Below, piece after piece: positions 42,286 through 52,086 of a DNA stretch of 64,000 bases. A model generated the notes under the pieces. It was not told the origin of the DNA. It searched no databases and saw nothing but the letters and a program-made list of their open reading frames with translations. Numbering within the stretch: position 1 is the stretch's first letter; each line of letters starts with the position of its first letter. The translations under genes were made by a program, and so were the position numbers. The DNA is from Bifidobacterium sp. ESL0800 (lineage in GTDB: Bacteria; Actinomycetota; Actinomycetes; Actinomycetales; Bifidobacteriaceae), in assembly GCF_029395355.1 (NCBI RefSeq), contig NZ_CP113913.1, positions 806,001 to 870,000 on the forward strand, given 5' to 3'.

Positions 42286-44943
42286 ATGACTACGGTCGAC
42301 AATACTGACGCTGATACCGAGCCCTACGTGTCTTCTGAGCGCGAGGGCTCGGTTTCGGCGTATTCTACAGCCCACGATATCGATAATAAAACCGGCAACA
42401 AGAATCAGCATGCGAATCGCGTTCAAAGGACCGGGAAAACGAAAGCGACCCAAGCAAACGACACCAATGGCTTTGCAGCCCGGCTGAACGGCATCCGTTT
42501 CAGCTATGACGGCGGCAAGTCGTGGGCGCTGAACGGCATCGACCTTGATATCCGCACCGGCGAACGCATCTGTCTGGTCGGCCCGAACGGATCGGGCAAA
42601 TCCACGCTCTCCCGCCTGATTGCAGGGCTTGCCGCGCCCGATGACGGCTGCGTGACCTTGCTCGGCTACGACGTGTTTTCTTCCGGTACCCCGCACAGCG
42701 ATCTCTATCGCAAGGCACGCAAAGACATCGGCGCGGTCTTCCAGAATCCGGCCGATCAGATCATCACCACCGTCGTGGGCGACGATGTCGCGTTCGGACC
42801 GGAAAACCTGGCTCTTGAACCCGACGAGATCACGGCAAGGGTCACCGAGTCCCTCAACGCGGTCGACATGCACGATTCCCTGCTCGACGACCCCTCGCGC
42901 ATGAGCGGCGGCCAGCAGCAGCGCATCGCCATTGCGGGGATACTGGCAATGAACCCTAAGATGATCGTACTTGACGAACCGACGGCGATGCTTGACCTGG
43001 AAGCCCAGCAGGATGTGCTGCGCGTGCTCGACAATCTCCAGAAAACCGGGACCACCATCGTCCATGTCACGCACCGACCCGAAGAGCTGAAGGCGGCGGA
43101 TCGGATCCTCAGTCTCGAAAACGGGAGGCTGGTCAGGCTCTCGCAGATAGAGGCCACATTGAAGCTTTCGGTGACCAATGCGGACGACACGGGAATGCTG
43201 AAACCCGACGGTCTGATCATCGCAGCAAATTCGGGAAACCCGATCGACGTCAAAACCGGGAAAAACGAAGGCGGCGGAAGCGCTTCGGCCAACACTGCCA
43301 CAGACACAACCGAGGAACTCGAACACGTACGGACCGGCAACGCCGCAAGCCAAAACAGAAAAAACGAAACTTCTGCGGCATCCGACATCGAATCCAGTGC
43401 CGATGGACCCGCCATCTGCTTCGAACACGTGTCGTTCCGCTATCCGAAGGCCAGCAGCGACACTTTGCATGACTTTTCGATGTGTATCAGGCAGGGCGAG
43501 GTCGTGGCCATCATGGGCCGCAACGGCACCGGCAAAAGCACGCTGACAAGACTGATGACAGCATTATCAAAACCCGATAGCGGCTCTATCAACGTGGCGG
43601 GAATCGATTTGCGTTCGATGTCACGACGTGATAAGAAAGCGCTGCGTTCCAGCGTGGGGCTGGTGATGCAGCAACCCGAGCACCAGCTCTTCGCCGAAAC
43701 CGTAAAGCAGGATGTCGCATACGGACCCAACAATCAGGGTCTGCCGACGCAGATCGTCAATCAACGCGTGGAACGTGCCTTGGATCTGCTGGGGATCAGT
43801 GAACTGGCCGAACGATCCCCCTTCTCGCTTTCCGGCGGTCAGCAACGCCTTGCCGCCATCGCCGGCATCATCGCCTGCGGCCCGCGTATTCTGATTCTTG
43901 ACGAACCGACGGCGGGACTTGACGCCACGGCCAGCGAGCGCATCTACGCGCTGGTACGCACGCTCAACGCGCATGGCGTCACAATAGTCCTGATCACCCA
44001 CTCACCGCGTCAGGCGCGTCAGCTCGCCGACCGTGTCATCACTCTGGGCGAAACTGCACAAGACGGTACCGCTCAGAGCGGAACAGGCGAGGAAACCGCC
44101 CAATTGGCGAGTGCCGGCAAACCGACAACCGACGATACGCCTTCAGAAACCAGCCAACGTCCAAGTCTCATCGCGCGCCTTGACCCACGGGTCAAACTGG
44201 TCGTGTTCCTCGTGCTGATGTTCACCTCGTTCATGGTCAGCTCCCTGCCGCAGCTTGGGCTGACCGCGCTGATGGTCATCGTCCTCGCGGCGGCGGCGAA
44301 GCTCGGGCCGAAACGCCTGTTCCGTGCCATGCGCGGATTCCTGATATTGCTTCTGGTCATGGGCATCATCAATATGCTCTTCGTGCGAACGGGCAGGCCT
44401 TTGGTAACTCTCTTCAATTTCCCGATCACCGACGAGGGCGTGATGGCGGCGATACTCTACACCTGCCGTTTCGGGCTGGTCATTTTGCTGGGAATCATCC
44501 TCTTGCAGACCACGACACCTACGGCGCTGACCGACGGATTCGGCTCTCTGCTTTCCCCATTGCGACGCCTCGGCCTGCATACCCAGGAACTGGCGTTGGT
44601 GATGAGCCTGGCATTGCGCTTCCTGCCGACGCTGGCCGACGAGGCACGCAACATCATGGACGCTCAGGCGGCACGCGGCGGCAGTATCGAAACAGGAACG
44701 CCTGCCAAACGAATCAAGGCGATAGTGGCCATCATCGTCCCAATTTTCGCCGGAGCCCTGCGGCATTCCGACAACCTCTCGCTAGCGCTTGATGCGCGCA
44801 GCTACGAGGAAGGCATCCACCGCACCCACTGGCACGCCATGCGCGTAACCGGAAAAGATATGATCTTCATTATTCTGTGCGCAATGTATCTTGCCGTATT
44901 GCTGAGTCTTAAAATCGGAATTCTTTCGGTGGTGCGGTTATAG
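42286..44943 (+). CDS. Single-chain ECF energizer, A-A'-T fusion, coupled to RibU
   Basis: The product has 885 residues. ABC domain 1 (about 65-290) has GPNGSGKST, RMSGGQQQR and VLDEPTAMLD. A hydrophilic linker (about 315-370) leads to ABC domain 2 (about 380-600), with GRNGTGKST, SLSGGQQR and LILDEPTAGLD. The C-terminal EcfT domain (about 625-885) has several helices and ARG-type coupling motifs (MDAQAARGG, ALDARSYEEG). An N-terminal tail of about 60 residues is disordered. This is the second single-chain energizer in the window; the other (14873-17455) serves the TPP-regulated transporter. It is cotranscribed with ribU. Confidence 0.93.
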   Translation: MTTVDNTDADTEPYVSSEREGSVSAYSTAHDIDNKTGNKNQHANRVQRTGKTKATQANDTNGFAARLNGIRFSYDGGKSWALNGIDLDIRTGERICLVGPNGSGKSTLSRLIAGLAAPDDGCVTLLGYDVFSSGTPHSDLYRKARKDIGAVFQNPADQIITTVVGDDVAFGPENLALEPDEITARVTESLNAVDMHDSLLDDPSRMSGGQQQRIAIAGILAMNPKMIVLDEPTAMLDLEAQQDVLRVLDNLQKTGTTIVHVTHRPEELKAADRILSLENGRLVRLSQIEATLKLSVTNADDTGMLKPDGLIIAANSGNPIDVKTGKNEGGGSASANTATDTTEELEHVRTGNAASQNRKNETSAASDIESSADGPAICFEHVSFRYPKASSDTLHDFSMCIRQGEVVAIMGRNGTGKSTLTRLMTALSKPDSGSINVAGIDLRSMSRRDKKALRSSVGLVMQQPEHQLFAETVKQDVAYGPNNQGLPTQIVNQRVERALDLLGISELAERSPFSLSGGQQRLAAIAGIIACGPRILILDEPTAGLDATASERIYALVRTLNAHGVTIVLITHSPRQARQLADRVITLGETAQDGTAQSGTGEETAQLASAGKPTTDDTPSETSQRPSLIARLDPRVKLVVFLVLMFTSFMVSSLPQLGLTALMVIVLAAAAKLGPKRLFRAMRGFLILLLVMGIINMLFVRTGRPLVTLFNFPITDEGVMAAILYTCRFGLVILLGIILLQTTTPTALTDGFGSLLSPLRRLGLHTQELALVMSLALRFLPTLADEARNIMDAQAARGGSIETGTPAKRIKAIVAIIVPIFAGALRHSDNLSLALDARSYEEGIHRTHWHAMRVTGKDMIFIILCAMYLAVLLSLKIGILSVVRL

Positions 44944-44976
44944 CGGGGCGCATCGCAATCTGTTTGTGATGTCTAC

Positions 44977-45004
44977 GAAATGAAGTCATAAATTCATTTC
45001 TTTC
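44977..45004 (+). terminator. Weak terminator after the RibU operon
   Basis: GAAATGAA and TTCATTTC pair over 8 bp with an 8-base loop, followed by TTTCG. The stem is AT-rich, so termination may be weak. Confidence 0.45.
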
Positions 45005-45079
45005 GCAATGTTATGTGATAAATCCTGATAGAGTGGAACAGAGCCTCAATCAAACTGTTTTGCTTATCAAGGAGACGAT

Positions 45080-46426
45080 ATGCACGCACCACGCAATACC
45101 GCTATAGAACCATTCGCCATCGAACATGCCACCATAGCCACCGGCGACGTTGACGGCCGCACGTTAAGCGACACGACCATCGTCGTGGACGGTCTCGGCA
45201 AGATCCGGGAAATCGGCCCCTCGTCGACCGTTGTGGTGCCTCCGGGCTATCACAAGCTGGACGGAAGCGGCAAGGTCGTCTCCCCCGGCATGATCAATGG
45301 CCATACCCATACCTTCTCTCAAGGGCGCCCTCTCGACCCTAAGGGCAGCACACCCGAAGGCCAGCGCAAGACCGCGAAGCTTGTGCATTCGGCCCCGGGC
45401 AGACTCTTCATGTACGAGACCAGCAAGTCGAACATCATGACGTTGCTCAACTCCGGGGTCACCACCATCCGCACCGTCGGCGATGTCGGGTATGAGGTCG
45501 TCGCCATCCGCGACCGTATCAACGCCGGAAAGATGGTCGGACCGCGCATTTTGGCCGCCGGCCCGATGCTCGCGATTCCCGACGGCCATGGCGCTCCGCT
45601 GGTGGCCATGGAGAGCACCACCCCGGAAGAAGCGCGTAGCGAAGCAGAATATAGCATCGACCATGGCGTCAATGCGCTGAAGATCGCGGCCACCGGCGGC
45701 GTCACCGATTCGCAGGTGCTCGGCGAGGCCGGAGCCCCACAGATGAGCGAAGAGCAGATGCGGGCCATCTGCGAGGCGGCCCACGCCAACGACATCATCG
45801 TCGCGGCACACGCCCAGAGCGAGGAAGGCGTTCGCAGGGCCTTGAAGGCCGGCGTCGACACCATCGAGCACGGTTGCACGCTGGACGACGAGCTCACGGA
45901 GCTCTTCCTGAACAACCCGAACTCGCTGCGGGGCTGGAGCGCCTTGGAGCCGACGCTTTCCGCCGGTCTGCCGATGAAGTATCTCTCTCAGGAAACACTC
46001 AACATGACCGACATCCAGATGGAGAACTCCGTGCCGGTGGTCGAAGGCATGGTCAACGGTGCGAAGCAGGCGCACGAAGCCGGCATCAAGGTCGGCGTCG
46101 GCACCGACACCGCCATGCCGTTCGTGCCGCAGTACGGTACGTGGCGCGAGATGGATCTGCTCAACCGTTATGCCGGATTCAGCAAGGCCGAAGCCTTCCA
46201 CGCCGGCACTCAGGTCACCGCCGAAATCCTGGGCCTGAGCGACGAGACCGGCTCGCTGGAAGTCGGCAAGTCCGCCGATCTGCTGGTGTTGGACGAGAAT
46301 CCTGTCGACAATCTGCGCACACTCGAGAAGCCGCTGCTCGTGGTCGCCGCCGGACATCCGATCTTCCACCCGCAGGTCGATCGCTTCGACGACATGGAAG
46401 CCCAGCTGGACGAGGCGTATAAGTAA
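45080..46426 (+). CDS. Amidohydrolase-family protein (imidazolonepropionase/peptidase-like)
   Basis: Metal-dependent hydrolase of about 448 residues. Metal ligands are seen in VVSPGMINGHTHTFSQG (HxH), the lysine in ALKIAATGG that is carbamylated in the family, the histidine in VAAHAQSEEG and in TIEHG, and the aspartate in GVGTDTAMPF. The composite-domain beta strands lie at the two ends. Similar proteins act as Xaa-Pro dipeptidases or imidazolonepropionase-like enzymes; the substrate cannot be decided. The ATG start has AAGGAGAC upstream. It stands alone, followed by a bidirectional terminator. Confidence 0.88.
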   Translation: MHAPRNTAIEPFAIEHATIATGDVDGRTLSDTTIVVDGLGKIREIGPSSTVVVPPGYHKLDGSGKVVSPGMINGHTHTFSQGRPLDPKGSTPEGQRKTAKLVHSAPGRLFMYETSKSNIMTLLNSGVTTIRTVGDVGYEVVAIRDRINAGKMVGPRILAAGPMLAIPDGHGAPLVAMESTTPEEARSEAEYSIDHGVNALKIAATGGVTDSQVLGEAGAPQMSEEQMRAICEAAHANDIIVAAHAQSEEGVRRALKAGVDTIEHGCTLDDELTELFLNNPNSLRGWSALEPTLSAGLPMKYLSQETLNMTDIQMENSVPVVEGMVNGAKQAHEAGIKVGVGTDTAMPFVPQYGTWREMDLLNRYAGFSKAEAFHAGTQVTAEILGLSDETGSLEVGKSADLLVLDENPVDNLRTLEKPLLVVAAGHPIFHPQVDRFDDMEAQLDEAYK

Positions 46427-46482
46427 AGCCCATCCATTCCCGTGATCGGCTTCTGCTGAATTTGTTTTGGTTGGCATCAACC

Positions 46483-46522
46483 AAGAATCCGTTATTCCGA
46501 ATCGTCGGAATGACGGATTCTT
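46483..46522. terminator. Bidirectional terminator between convergent genes
   Basis: AAGAATCCGTTATTCCGA and TCGGAATGACGGATTCTT form an 18-bp stem with one mismatch and a 4-base loop, followed on the plus strand by GTATATTT. It separates the amidohydrolase and hydroxyacid dehydrogenase genes. Confidence 0.85.
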
Positions 46523-46596
46523 GTATATTTCAATACATGTTGCATCGATGGAACGGCCGGAAAAACCTCAGGGCAAACTGACCAATTCTCCTTCCC

Positions 46597-46641
46597 GATA
46601 GCAATTGTGGTTCGACTCCAATGGAGTCGAACCACAGCTAT
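46597..46641. terminator. Second long hairpin after the hydroxyacid dehydrogenase gene
   Basis: GATAGC-AATT-GTGGTTCGACTCC pairs with GGAGTCGAACCAC-A-GCTATC. The 13-bp core is perfect with a 3-base loop. It lies just past the stop of the minus-strand gene and lacks a T run. The GGTTCGACTCC arm resembles a tRNA T-arm, but no tRNA body is present. Confidence 0.6.
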
Positions 46642-46691
46642 CAGCATGCAAACCGGTAGATAGCCACACGGCCATCCGGTATTCCTTGTAT

Positions 46692-47684
46692 CTAGCGATG
46701 CGCGTTGTCCTGCAACGGCTCGCCGTTGACATATCGGCGCACGTTGGCGACGGCGATGTCGACGATACGGGCGTCGTTGCTGGCCAGATGGCTGCCGCCG
46801 GCGACGTGCGGGGTCATGAGGCACCGCGGTTCATCCCAAAGCGGATGGTCGCTCGGCAGCGGTTCCGTCTCGAAGACATCCAGACCGGCACCACGGATGG
46901 CACCACGACTCAAAGCCTCGGCCAAGGCATCGTCGTCGAGAGCATCTCCGCGCCCGCCGTTGATGACAATGGCATCCTTTTTCAGCAGGCCAATCCTACG
47001 TGCATCAAGCAGATGATGGGTATCGGCCGCCCTCGGCAGAGACAACGCCACAACATCGGCCTGCGGCAACAACGTATCGAGTTCATCGAAACCATGCATC
47101 TCATCGATGCCTTCAACAGGTTTGTCGGCACTGCGCCGCACACCGACCGTACGCATGCCGGCACCTTTGGCGAGACGTGCAAAATGCGAGCCGATATCGC
47201 CGGTGCCGATGACCAGAGCCGTCGCGCCGTTCGGTGTGAGTACGGTACCTTCGTCCTTCCATTGATGTTTCGTCTGATCGCACACATACCGGGTGAAGTT
47301 CTTCATCAACGCCCACATCATGGCGATCATATGTTCGCCCACAGATTGGCCATAGGCACCCGTAGCGCTGGTGATCGTCACACTTTCAGGCAGCACACCT
47401 GGCTTGATATAGGCATCGACGCCCGCACTCCATGTCTGCAACCATTCGAGGTTCGTGAATTGCTCGGCAATGGACGGGTCGAAATTACCGAGCACCGCCG
47501 TCGCTTTTCCGCGAAGCCCCTCCGGTATCTGCGCCTTCACTTTCATATCGCCATAATGCTTATAATCACCGCAGAATTCGATGGGTACGTCACCCGCTGC
47601 CTCGATGAACCGCTGCCTGTCCTTTTCACGAACCGGTATGCAGTTGACGATCAATTTCTCATTCTTGTTGGTTTCGTCTGCCAT
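46692..47684 (-). CDS. D-isomer-specific 2-hydroxyacid dehydrogenase
   Basis: NAD(P)-dependent 2-hydroxyacid dehydrogenase of about 330 residues; substrate unknown. The Rossmann motif is VIGTGDIGSHFARLAK near residue 140. The catalytic arginine is in NGGRGDALDD, the glutamate in DVFETEPLP and the histidine in LMTPHVAGG near residue 290. The start at 47684 has AAAGGAG seven bases upstream; the longer open frame overlaps rarA and has no support. It follows rarA by 58 bp on the same strand and may be cotranscribed. Confidence 0.9.
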   Translation of the reverse strand: MADETNKNEKLIVNCIPVREKDRQRFIEAAGDVPIEFCGDYKHYGDMKVKAQIPEGLRGKATAVLGNFDPSIAEQFTNLEWLQTWSAGVDAYIKPGVLPESVTITSATGAYGQSVGEHMIAMMWALMKNFTRYVCDQTKHQWKDEGTVLTPNGATALVIGTGDIGSHFARLAKGAGMRTVGVRRSADKPVEGIDEMHGFDELDTLLPQADVVALSLPRAADTHHLLDARRIGLLKKDAIVINGGRGDALDDDALAEALSRGAIRGAGLDVFETEPLPSDHPLWDEPRCLMTPHVAGGSHLASNDARIVDIAVANVRRYVNGEPLQDNAHR

Positions 47685-47742
47685 AGACACTCCTTTGATG
47701 ATGGCTGCTGCCTTATCCTTTAATAATTCTAATCGTTTCCAG

Positions 47743-49155
47743 CTATTTGTCTCGACCGTCTGAAGCACCGCCTGATTCTTTTTGGTCGTTGGCAGCCCCG
47801 CCATGCAGAATCTGACGTATCTTTTCCAACCTCGGCCCCACCTCGCGCTCGTAGCCACGGTTGTTGGGGTGATAGTATTCACGTCCCACCAGTTCATCGG
47901 GCATGTATTGCTGCGTGGCGACGGCCCCAGGGGCATCGTGCGCGTATATGTAGCCTTCCTTGTTGCCCCAGTCCTTCATCAGCTTGGTCGGGGCGTTGCG
48001 CAGCCAGAGCGGCACTTGTCCGATCATGCCGGCGTCGACGTCGGCGAGCGCCTGATTGATGGCGTTGTAGCTGGCATTGGACTTGGGAGCCGTGGCTACG
48101 GCGATGACCGCCTCGGAGAGGATGATCCGTGCCTCGGGCATGCCGACCATGGCGACGGCCTGCGCTGCGGCGACGGTGACCTGCAGGATCTGGGGCGCGG
48201 CCATGCCGACTTCTTCGGCCGAGGCGATCATGATACGACGCGCGATGAAGCGCGGGTCCTCCCCCGCACGCAGCATACGGGCCAGATAATGCAATGCAGC
48301 ATCCGGGTCCGAGCCCCGCATCGATTTGATGAACGCGGAGGCGACGTCGTAATGGTCGTCGCCGTCCTTGTCGTAACGTACCGTCGCCGAATCCATGACC
48401 GAGGAAACGACGTCAGGGGTGATGATCGGCTTGCGAGCGCCTTTCTTGCGTTCCTTGTCGCCGGTGACCGCACCCGCGGCCGCTTCGAGGATCGTGAGCG
48501 TCTTGCGTCCGTCTCCTCCGGCCATACGAATGATCTCGCTTATCGCCTCATCGCTGGCCTTGACCTCGCTTTTAAGCCCATGTTCACTGTCAAGCGCACG
48601 CGTAATCAGGGTTTTCAAGTCGCCGGGTTCCAGCGACTCAAGCTTGACCACCACCGAACGACTGAGCAACGGCTTGTTGATGGAAAAACTCGGGTTCTCG
48701 GTGGTCGCTCCGATGAACGTGACATCGCGGTTTTCGACGCTGGGAAGCAGCGCGTCCTGCTGGGATTTGGAGAAACGGTGCACCTCGTCGATGAACAGCA
48801 CCGTCTCACGCCCTTGCGTCACCAACCGTTCGTGTGCACGCTCCAAGACCGCGCGCACATCCTTGACTCCGGAGGTGACGGCGGAAAGCTCCTCGAAATC
48901 GCGTCCGGACTGCTGGGCCACAATATAGGCCAACGTGGTCTTGCCAACTCCCGGAGGCCCGAAGAGGATGATTGAGCTCGGCGCGGTCAAGGAACCTTTG
49001 GATGCCGGGCTGGCAAGCCTGCGCAACGGCGAGCCCTCGCCTAAGACCTGTTGCTGACCCACCACGTCGTCAAGCGTCGTCGGCCGCATCCGCACGGCAA
49101 GCGGACGGGTCACGTCTTCGGGCGCATCGGCGGCGCTGAACAAATCCACGGTCAT
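47743..49155 (-). CDS. rarA: Replication-associated recombination protein A
   Basis: AAA+ ATPase of the RarA/MgsA/WRNIP1 family that acts at stalled replication forks. 470 residues. Walker A is GPPGVGKTTLA, Walker B is LFIDEVHRFS, and the sensor region GATTENPSFSIN is diagnostic for the family. The C-terminal tetramerisation domain ends near VGREYYHPNNRGYE, also typical. A short charged tail follows. The ATG start is close to the hairpins at 49203-49284. Confidence 0.95.
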   Translation of the reverse strand: MTVDLFSAADAPEDVTRPLAVRMRPTTLDDVVGQQQVLGEGSPLRRLASPASKGSLTAPSSIILFGPPGVGKTTLAYIVAQQSGRDFEELSAVTSGVKDVRAVLERAHERLVTQGRETVLFIDEVHRFSKSQQDALLPSVENRDVTFIGATTENPSFSINKPLLSRSVVVKLESLEPGDLKTLITRALDSEHGLKSEVKASDEAISEIIRMAGGDGRKTLTILEAAAGAVTGDKERKKGARKPIITPDVVSSVMDSATVRYDKDGDDHYDVASAFIKSMRGSDPDAALHYLARMLRAGEDPRFIARRIMIASAEEVGMAAPQILQVTVAAAQAVAMVGMPEARIILSEAVIAVATAPKSNASYNAINQALADVDAGMIGQVPLWLRNAPTKLMKDWGNKEGYIYAHDAPGAVATQQYMPDELVGREYYHPNNRGYEREVGPRLEKIRQILHGGAANDQKESGGASDGRDK

Positions 49156-49202
49156 ATTCTTATCCTATACCTCGCATTCGAACATTTGTTCGTTTTCTGC
49201 TA

Positions 49203-49284
49203 TCTTGGCGTAACCAAGACATCAAAAAAACGCAAAAAGAACCCGAATTCTTCAATTGTTATGTCTCTTGGTGCACCAAGAGAC
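49203..49284. repeat. Two neighbouring TCTTGG palindromes between rarA and the helicase gene
   Basis: TCTTGG-CGTAA-CCAAGA (49203-49219) and the 22-base perfect palindrome with arms GTCTCTTGG and CCAAGAGAC (49263-49284) share the core TCTTGG. A run of seven A follows the first. They may be terminator hairpins or protein-binding sites. The remaining bases of 49156-49385 show nothing else. Confidence 0.6.
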
Positions 49285-49385
49285 CCTAAAAACAAAGAAT
49301 GCTCGCTCAATCCGCATATTTTCGGCAACTTGCTTGCACCAAGAACGTCAATAAGATGAATTTTCACACTTTTACCATTACGGGC

Positions 49386-51953
49386 TTACATCACCAGTTC
49401 GTCGCTGACGCGATAATCGAGAAAGACCACCTCGCCGCTTTCCTGCGTGGCATCGAGGTCGACCGTACCGGTGATGGCCCAGTCGTGCTCGCCGTCGGAA
49501 TCGTCGATAATCTGCCGCACCTTCCAGGTGTGCTCCTTGGCCTCGTTGCGATCGTCCAGGATGAACAGATCGCCGCTGCGTGCCTTCTGGTCGATGCCGA
49601 CGTATTCGTGCTCGTCATAATAGCGTCCGAGGGCATCGTCCCATTCGTGCACGCCGTAACCCCAGTCCTTGTCGAGTGCACCGAGCTCCTCAGGACGGTC
49701 TTGGTCCATCAGCTGGATACGACGGAACATGGCGTTACGGATGAGCACAATGAGTCCGCGTCTGTCTTCCACCACGGCGGCCTTGCCACCCGGTGCGGCT
49801 GCTGAGAGCGCCACGCTTTCAGCATCGGCGGCCGAATCGCCTCCAGCGTTCTCCCATTCGTCGACGAGGCTGGAATCCACGGAACGCACGACCACGCGCA
49901 GCCAGGAGATGATGTCCTCCAGCTCGTCGTTGCGCTTCTCCACCGGCACCGTGCGCGCCAGCGATCGGTAGGCGTCGGAAAGGTAGCGCAGCAGCGTGCC
50001 CTCGCTGCGCGCGATGTTGTAGCGGGCGATGTAGCCGGTGAAATCGCTGGCCGTCTCCACCATGTCGCGCACCACGGATTTGGGGCTGAGCTCGTAGTCG
50101 TTGGCCCACGGCACATCGTGGCGGTATTCGTCGAAGGCTGCGTCGAGCGTTTCCTCGAGCGGCTTGGGCCAAGTAACCTCTTGCAACTTATCGATGCGCT
50201 CGTCGTAATCGAGACCGTCGGCCTTCATCTCGGCCATCGCCTTGTCACGCGCCTGCCGTTGCTGGGCTTTCAGGACCTGTTTGGGGTCTTCCAGCGTCGC
50301 CTCGACCATAGAAATGACATCAAGTGCGTAGGTGTCGGATTCGGGATCGAGCAGTTCCAGCGCCGCCAGCAGGAACGGCGAAAGCGGCTGGTCGAGTGCG
50401 AAATTGTCCGGCACATCGACTGCAAGGAAATAATCCTTGCCACCACGGCCATTGTCCTCGGCCTCAATGAAGGACGAATCGAACATGGTCTGGAAAATCT
50501 CGTCGGCACGCTGGTGCAGATGTTCCTTCTGTTCGGGGGTCTGTGAGGAGTCATCGATGAGCCTGTCGATACGCTCGCGTGCGTCACCGCCCTGCGCCAC
50601 CTCGTTCAGGACCATGGAATGGCTGATCTTCATATGCGGTACAAGTGTTTCCGGAGCCGCCTCGATAAGCTTGTCGAACGTCCCCTTGTTCCAGGTGACG
50701 AAACCCTCTTGGGGCTTCTTGCGCTTGATCTTCTTGAGCTTCTTCGGGTCACCGTTGGCCTTGGCGATGGCCCTGGCGTTCTCGATCTCGAACTCCGGGG
50801 CCTCTGCGACCACCAGCCCCTCGGTATCGAATCCCATACGCCCGGCACGCCCCGCGATCTGATGGAATTCGCGGGCACGCAGTTTGCGCATCTTGAACCC
50901 GTCGAATTTGGTCAATTGCGTCAGCACGACCGAGTGAATCGGCACGTTGATGCCGACGCCGAGCGTATCGGTGCCGCAGATCACCGGCAGCAGTCCCTGC
51001 TGGGCGAGCTGCTCGACCAGGCGTCGATAGCGCGGCAGCATGCCCGCGTGGTGGATGCCGACGCCGGTGCGCAGCAGGCGCTGCAGGATCTTGCCGAACG
51101 CCGTGGTGAACCGCGTGCCCTTGATGGCCTCGCTGATCTCCTTGCGCTGTTCCTTGCTGGAGACTCCCGTGCTGGCAAGCGCCTGAGCGGTTTCCAATGC
51201 AGCGTCCTGCGAAAAATGGACCACATAAATGGGGGTATCGCCGCGGTTGAACAGCAATTCGACCGTGCCGGCCAACTGTTTGTCGGTGTATTCGTAGCTC
51301 AACGGCACCGGACGCGGCGCGTCGTCGATCACGTCCACATCGCTGCGGGTCATGTCCTCGAGCTTGTCGGCAATGGCATCGACGTTGCCAAGTGTCGCGC
51401 TCATCAGCAGGAACTGGGTCTTGGGAAGTGTCAGCAGGGGCACCTGCCAGGCCCACCCACGTTCGGCATCGCCATAGTAGTGGAACTCGTCCATCGCCAC
51501 GCAGCCGATGTCGGCGTTCACGCCCTCACGCAAGGCCTGATTGGCCAGAATCTCGGCGGTGCAGCAGATAATCGGCGCCTCGGAATTGATACTGGTGTCA
51601 CCGGTGATCATGCCGACGTTGTCACGGCCGAATGCCTCGACCAGGTCGAAGAACTTTTCGCTGACCAGCGCCTTGATCGGCGCGGTATAGTAGGAACGCC
51701 TTCCGGTGCACAACGCCGCGAAATGCATGCCCAGCGCCACCAGCGATTTGCCGGAACCGGTCGGTGTGCTCAGGATGACATGGTCGCCGGCCAGAAGGTC
51801 CATGACGGCCTCCTCCTGGTGCGGCCACGGGTCGATGCCCTTGTTCTCGCGCACCCATTCGAAAAACCTGTCATAGATTTCGTCGGCATCGATGTTGCGT
51901 TTCTCGCCGCCGCCGTCCCAGCTCGGTGCCAGCTGCCCTAAACTCTGTGTCAT
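49386..51953 (-). CDS. DEAD/DEAH-box helicase with DUF3516 domain
   Basis: Superfamily 2 helicase of about 855 residues typical of actinobacteria, presumably acting on RNA or DNA. Motifs: I STPTGSGKSL, II MDEFHYYG (DExH form), III LLMSATLGNVD, and VI HQIAGRAGRMGFD. The C-terminal half is the DUF3516 domain, rich in helices. The start at 51953 (MTQSLGQL) is preferred over an upstream ATG seven codons earlier. Its substrate is not known. Other actinobacterial members resemble Ski2-like helicases in motif order. Confidence 0.93.
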   Translation of the reverse strand: MTQSLGQLAPSWDGGGEKRNIDADEIYDRFFEWVRENKGIDPWPHQEEAVMDLLAGDHVILSTPTGSGKSLVALGMHFAALCTGRRSYYTAPIKALVSEKFFDLVEAFGRDNVGMITGDTSINSEAPIICCTAEILANQALREGVNADIGCVAMDEFHYYGDAERGWAWQVPLLTLPKTQFLLMSATLGNVDAIADKLEDMTRSDVDVIDDAPRPVPLSYEYTDKQLAGTVELLFNRGDTPIYVVHFSQDAALETAQALASTGVSSKEQRKEISEAIKGTRFTTAFGKILQRLLRTGVGIHHAGMLPRYRRLVEQLAQQGLLPVICGTDTLGVGINVPIHSVVLTQLTKFDGFKMRKLRAREFHQIAGRAGRMGFDTEGLVVAEAPEFEIENARAIAKANGDPKKLKKIKRKKPQEGFVTWNKGTFDKLIEAAPETLVPHMKISHSMVLNEVAQGGDARERIDRLIDDSSQTPEQKEHLHQRADEIFQTMFDSSFIEAEDNGRGGKDYFLAVDVPDNFALDQPLSPFLLAALELLDPESDTYALDVISMVEATLEDPKQVLKAQQRQARDKAMAEMKADGLDYDERIDKLQEVTWPKPLEETLDAAFDEYRHDVPWANDYELSPKSVVRDMVETASDFTGYIARYNIARSEGTLLRYLSDAYRSLARTVPVEKRNDELEDIISWLRVVVRSVDSSLVDEWENAGGDSAADAESVALSAAAPGGKAAVVEDRRGLIVLIRNAMFRRIQLMDQDRPEELGALDKDWGYGVHEWDDALGRYYDEHEYVGIDQKARSGDLFILDDRNEAKEHTWKVRQIIDDSDGEHDWAITGTVDLDATQESGEVVFLDYRVSDELVM

Positions 51954-52086
51954 AGCCCCAAGTCTATAGGTCACCGGCTACGCAGCAAATTTACCTTGAG
52001 CCGTTTTGAATGACTTTTCAAGACCGATTACAGTACGGAGAATAGAATGCCATGACATTATGTCTGTCATATTGAACGCTGCATAA

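Noticed and set aside
46597..46641. A tRNA gene, from the GGTTCGACTCC arm
   Set aside because: No acceptor, D-arm or anticodon arm can be drawn around it; the arm is simply part of a 13-bp palindrome.
46800..47600. A frameshift in the hydroxyacid dehydrogenase gene
   Set aside because: All catalytic motifs (Arg, Glu, His and the Rossmann loop) occur in one uninterrupted frame.
47685..47936. An N-terminal extension of the hydroxyacid dehydrogenase
   Set aside because: It overlaps rarA, has no homology character, and AAAGGAG with ATG at 47684 marks the proper start.
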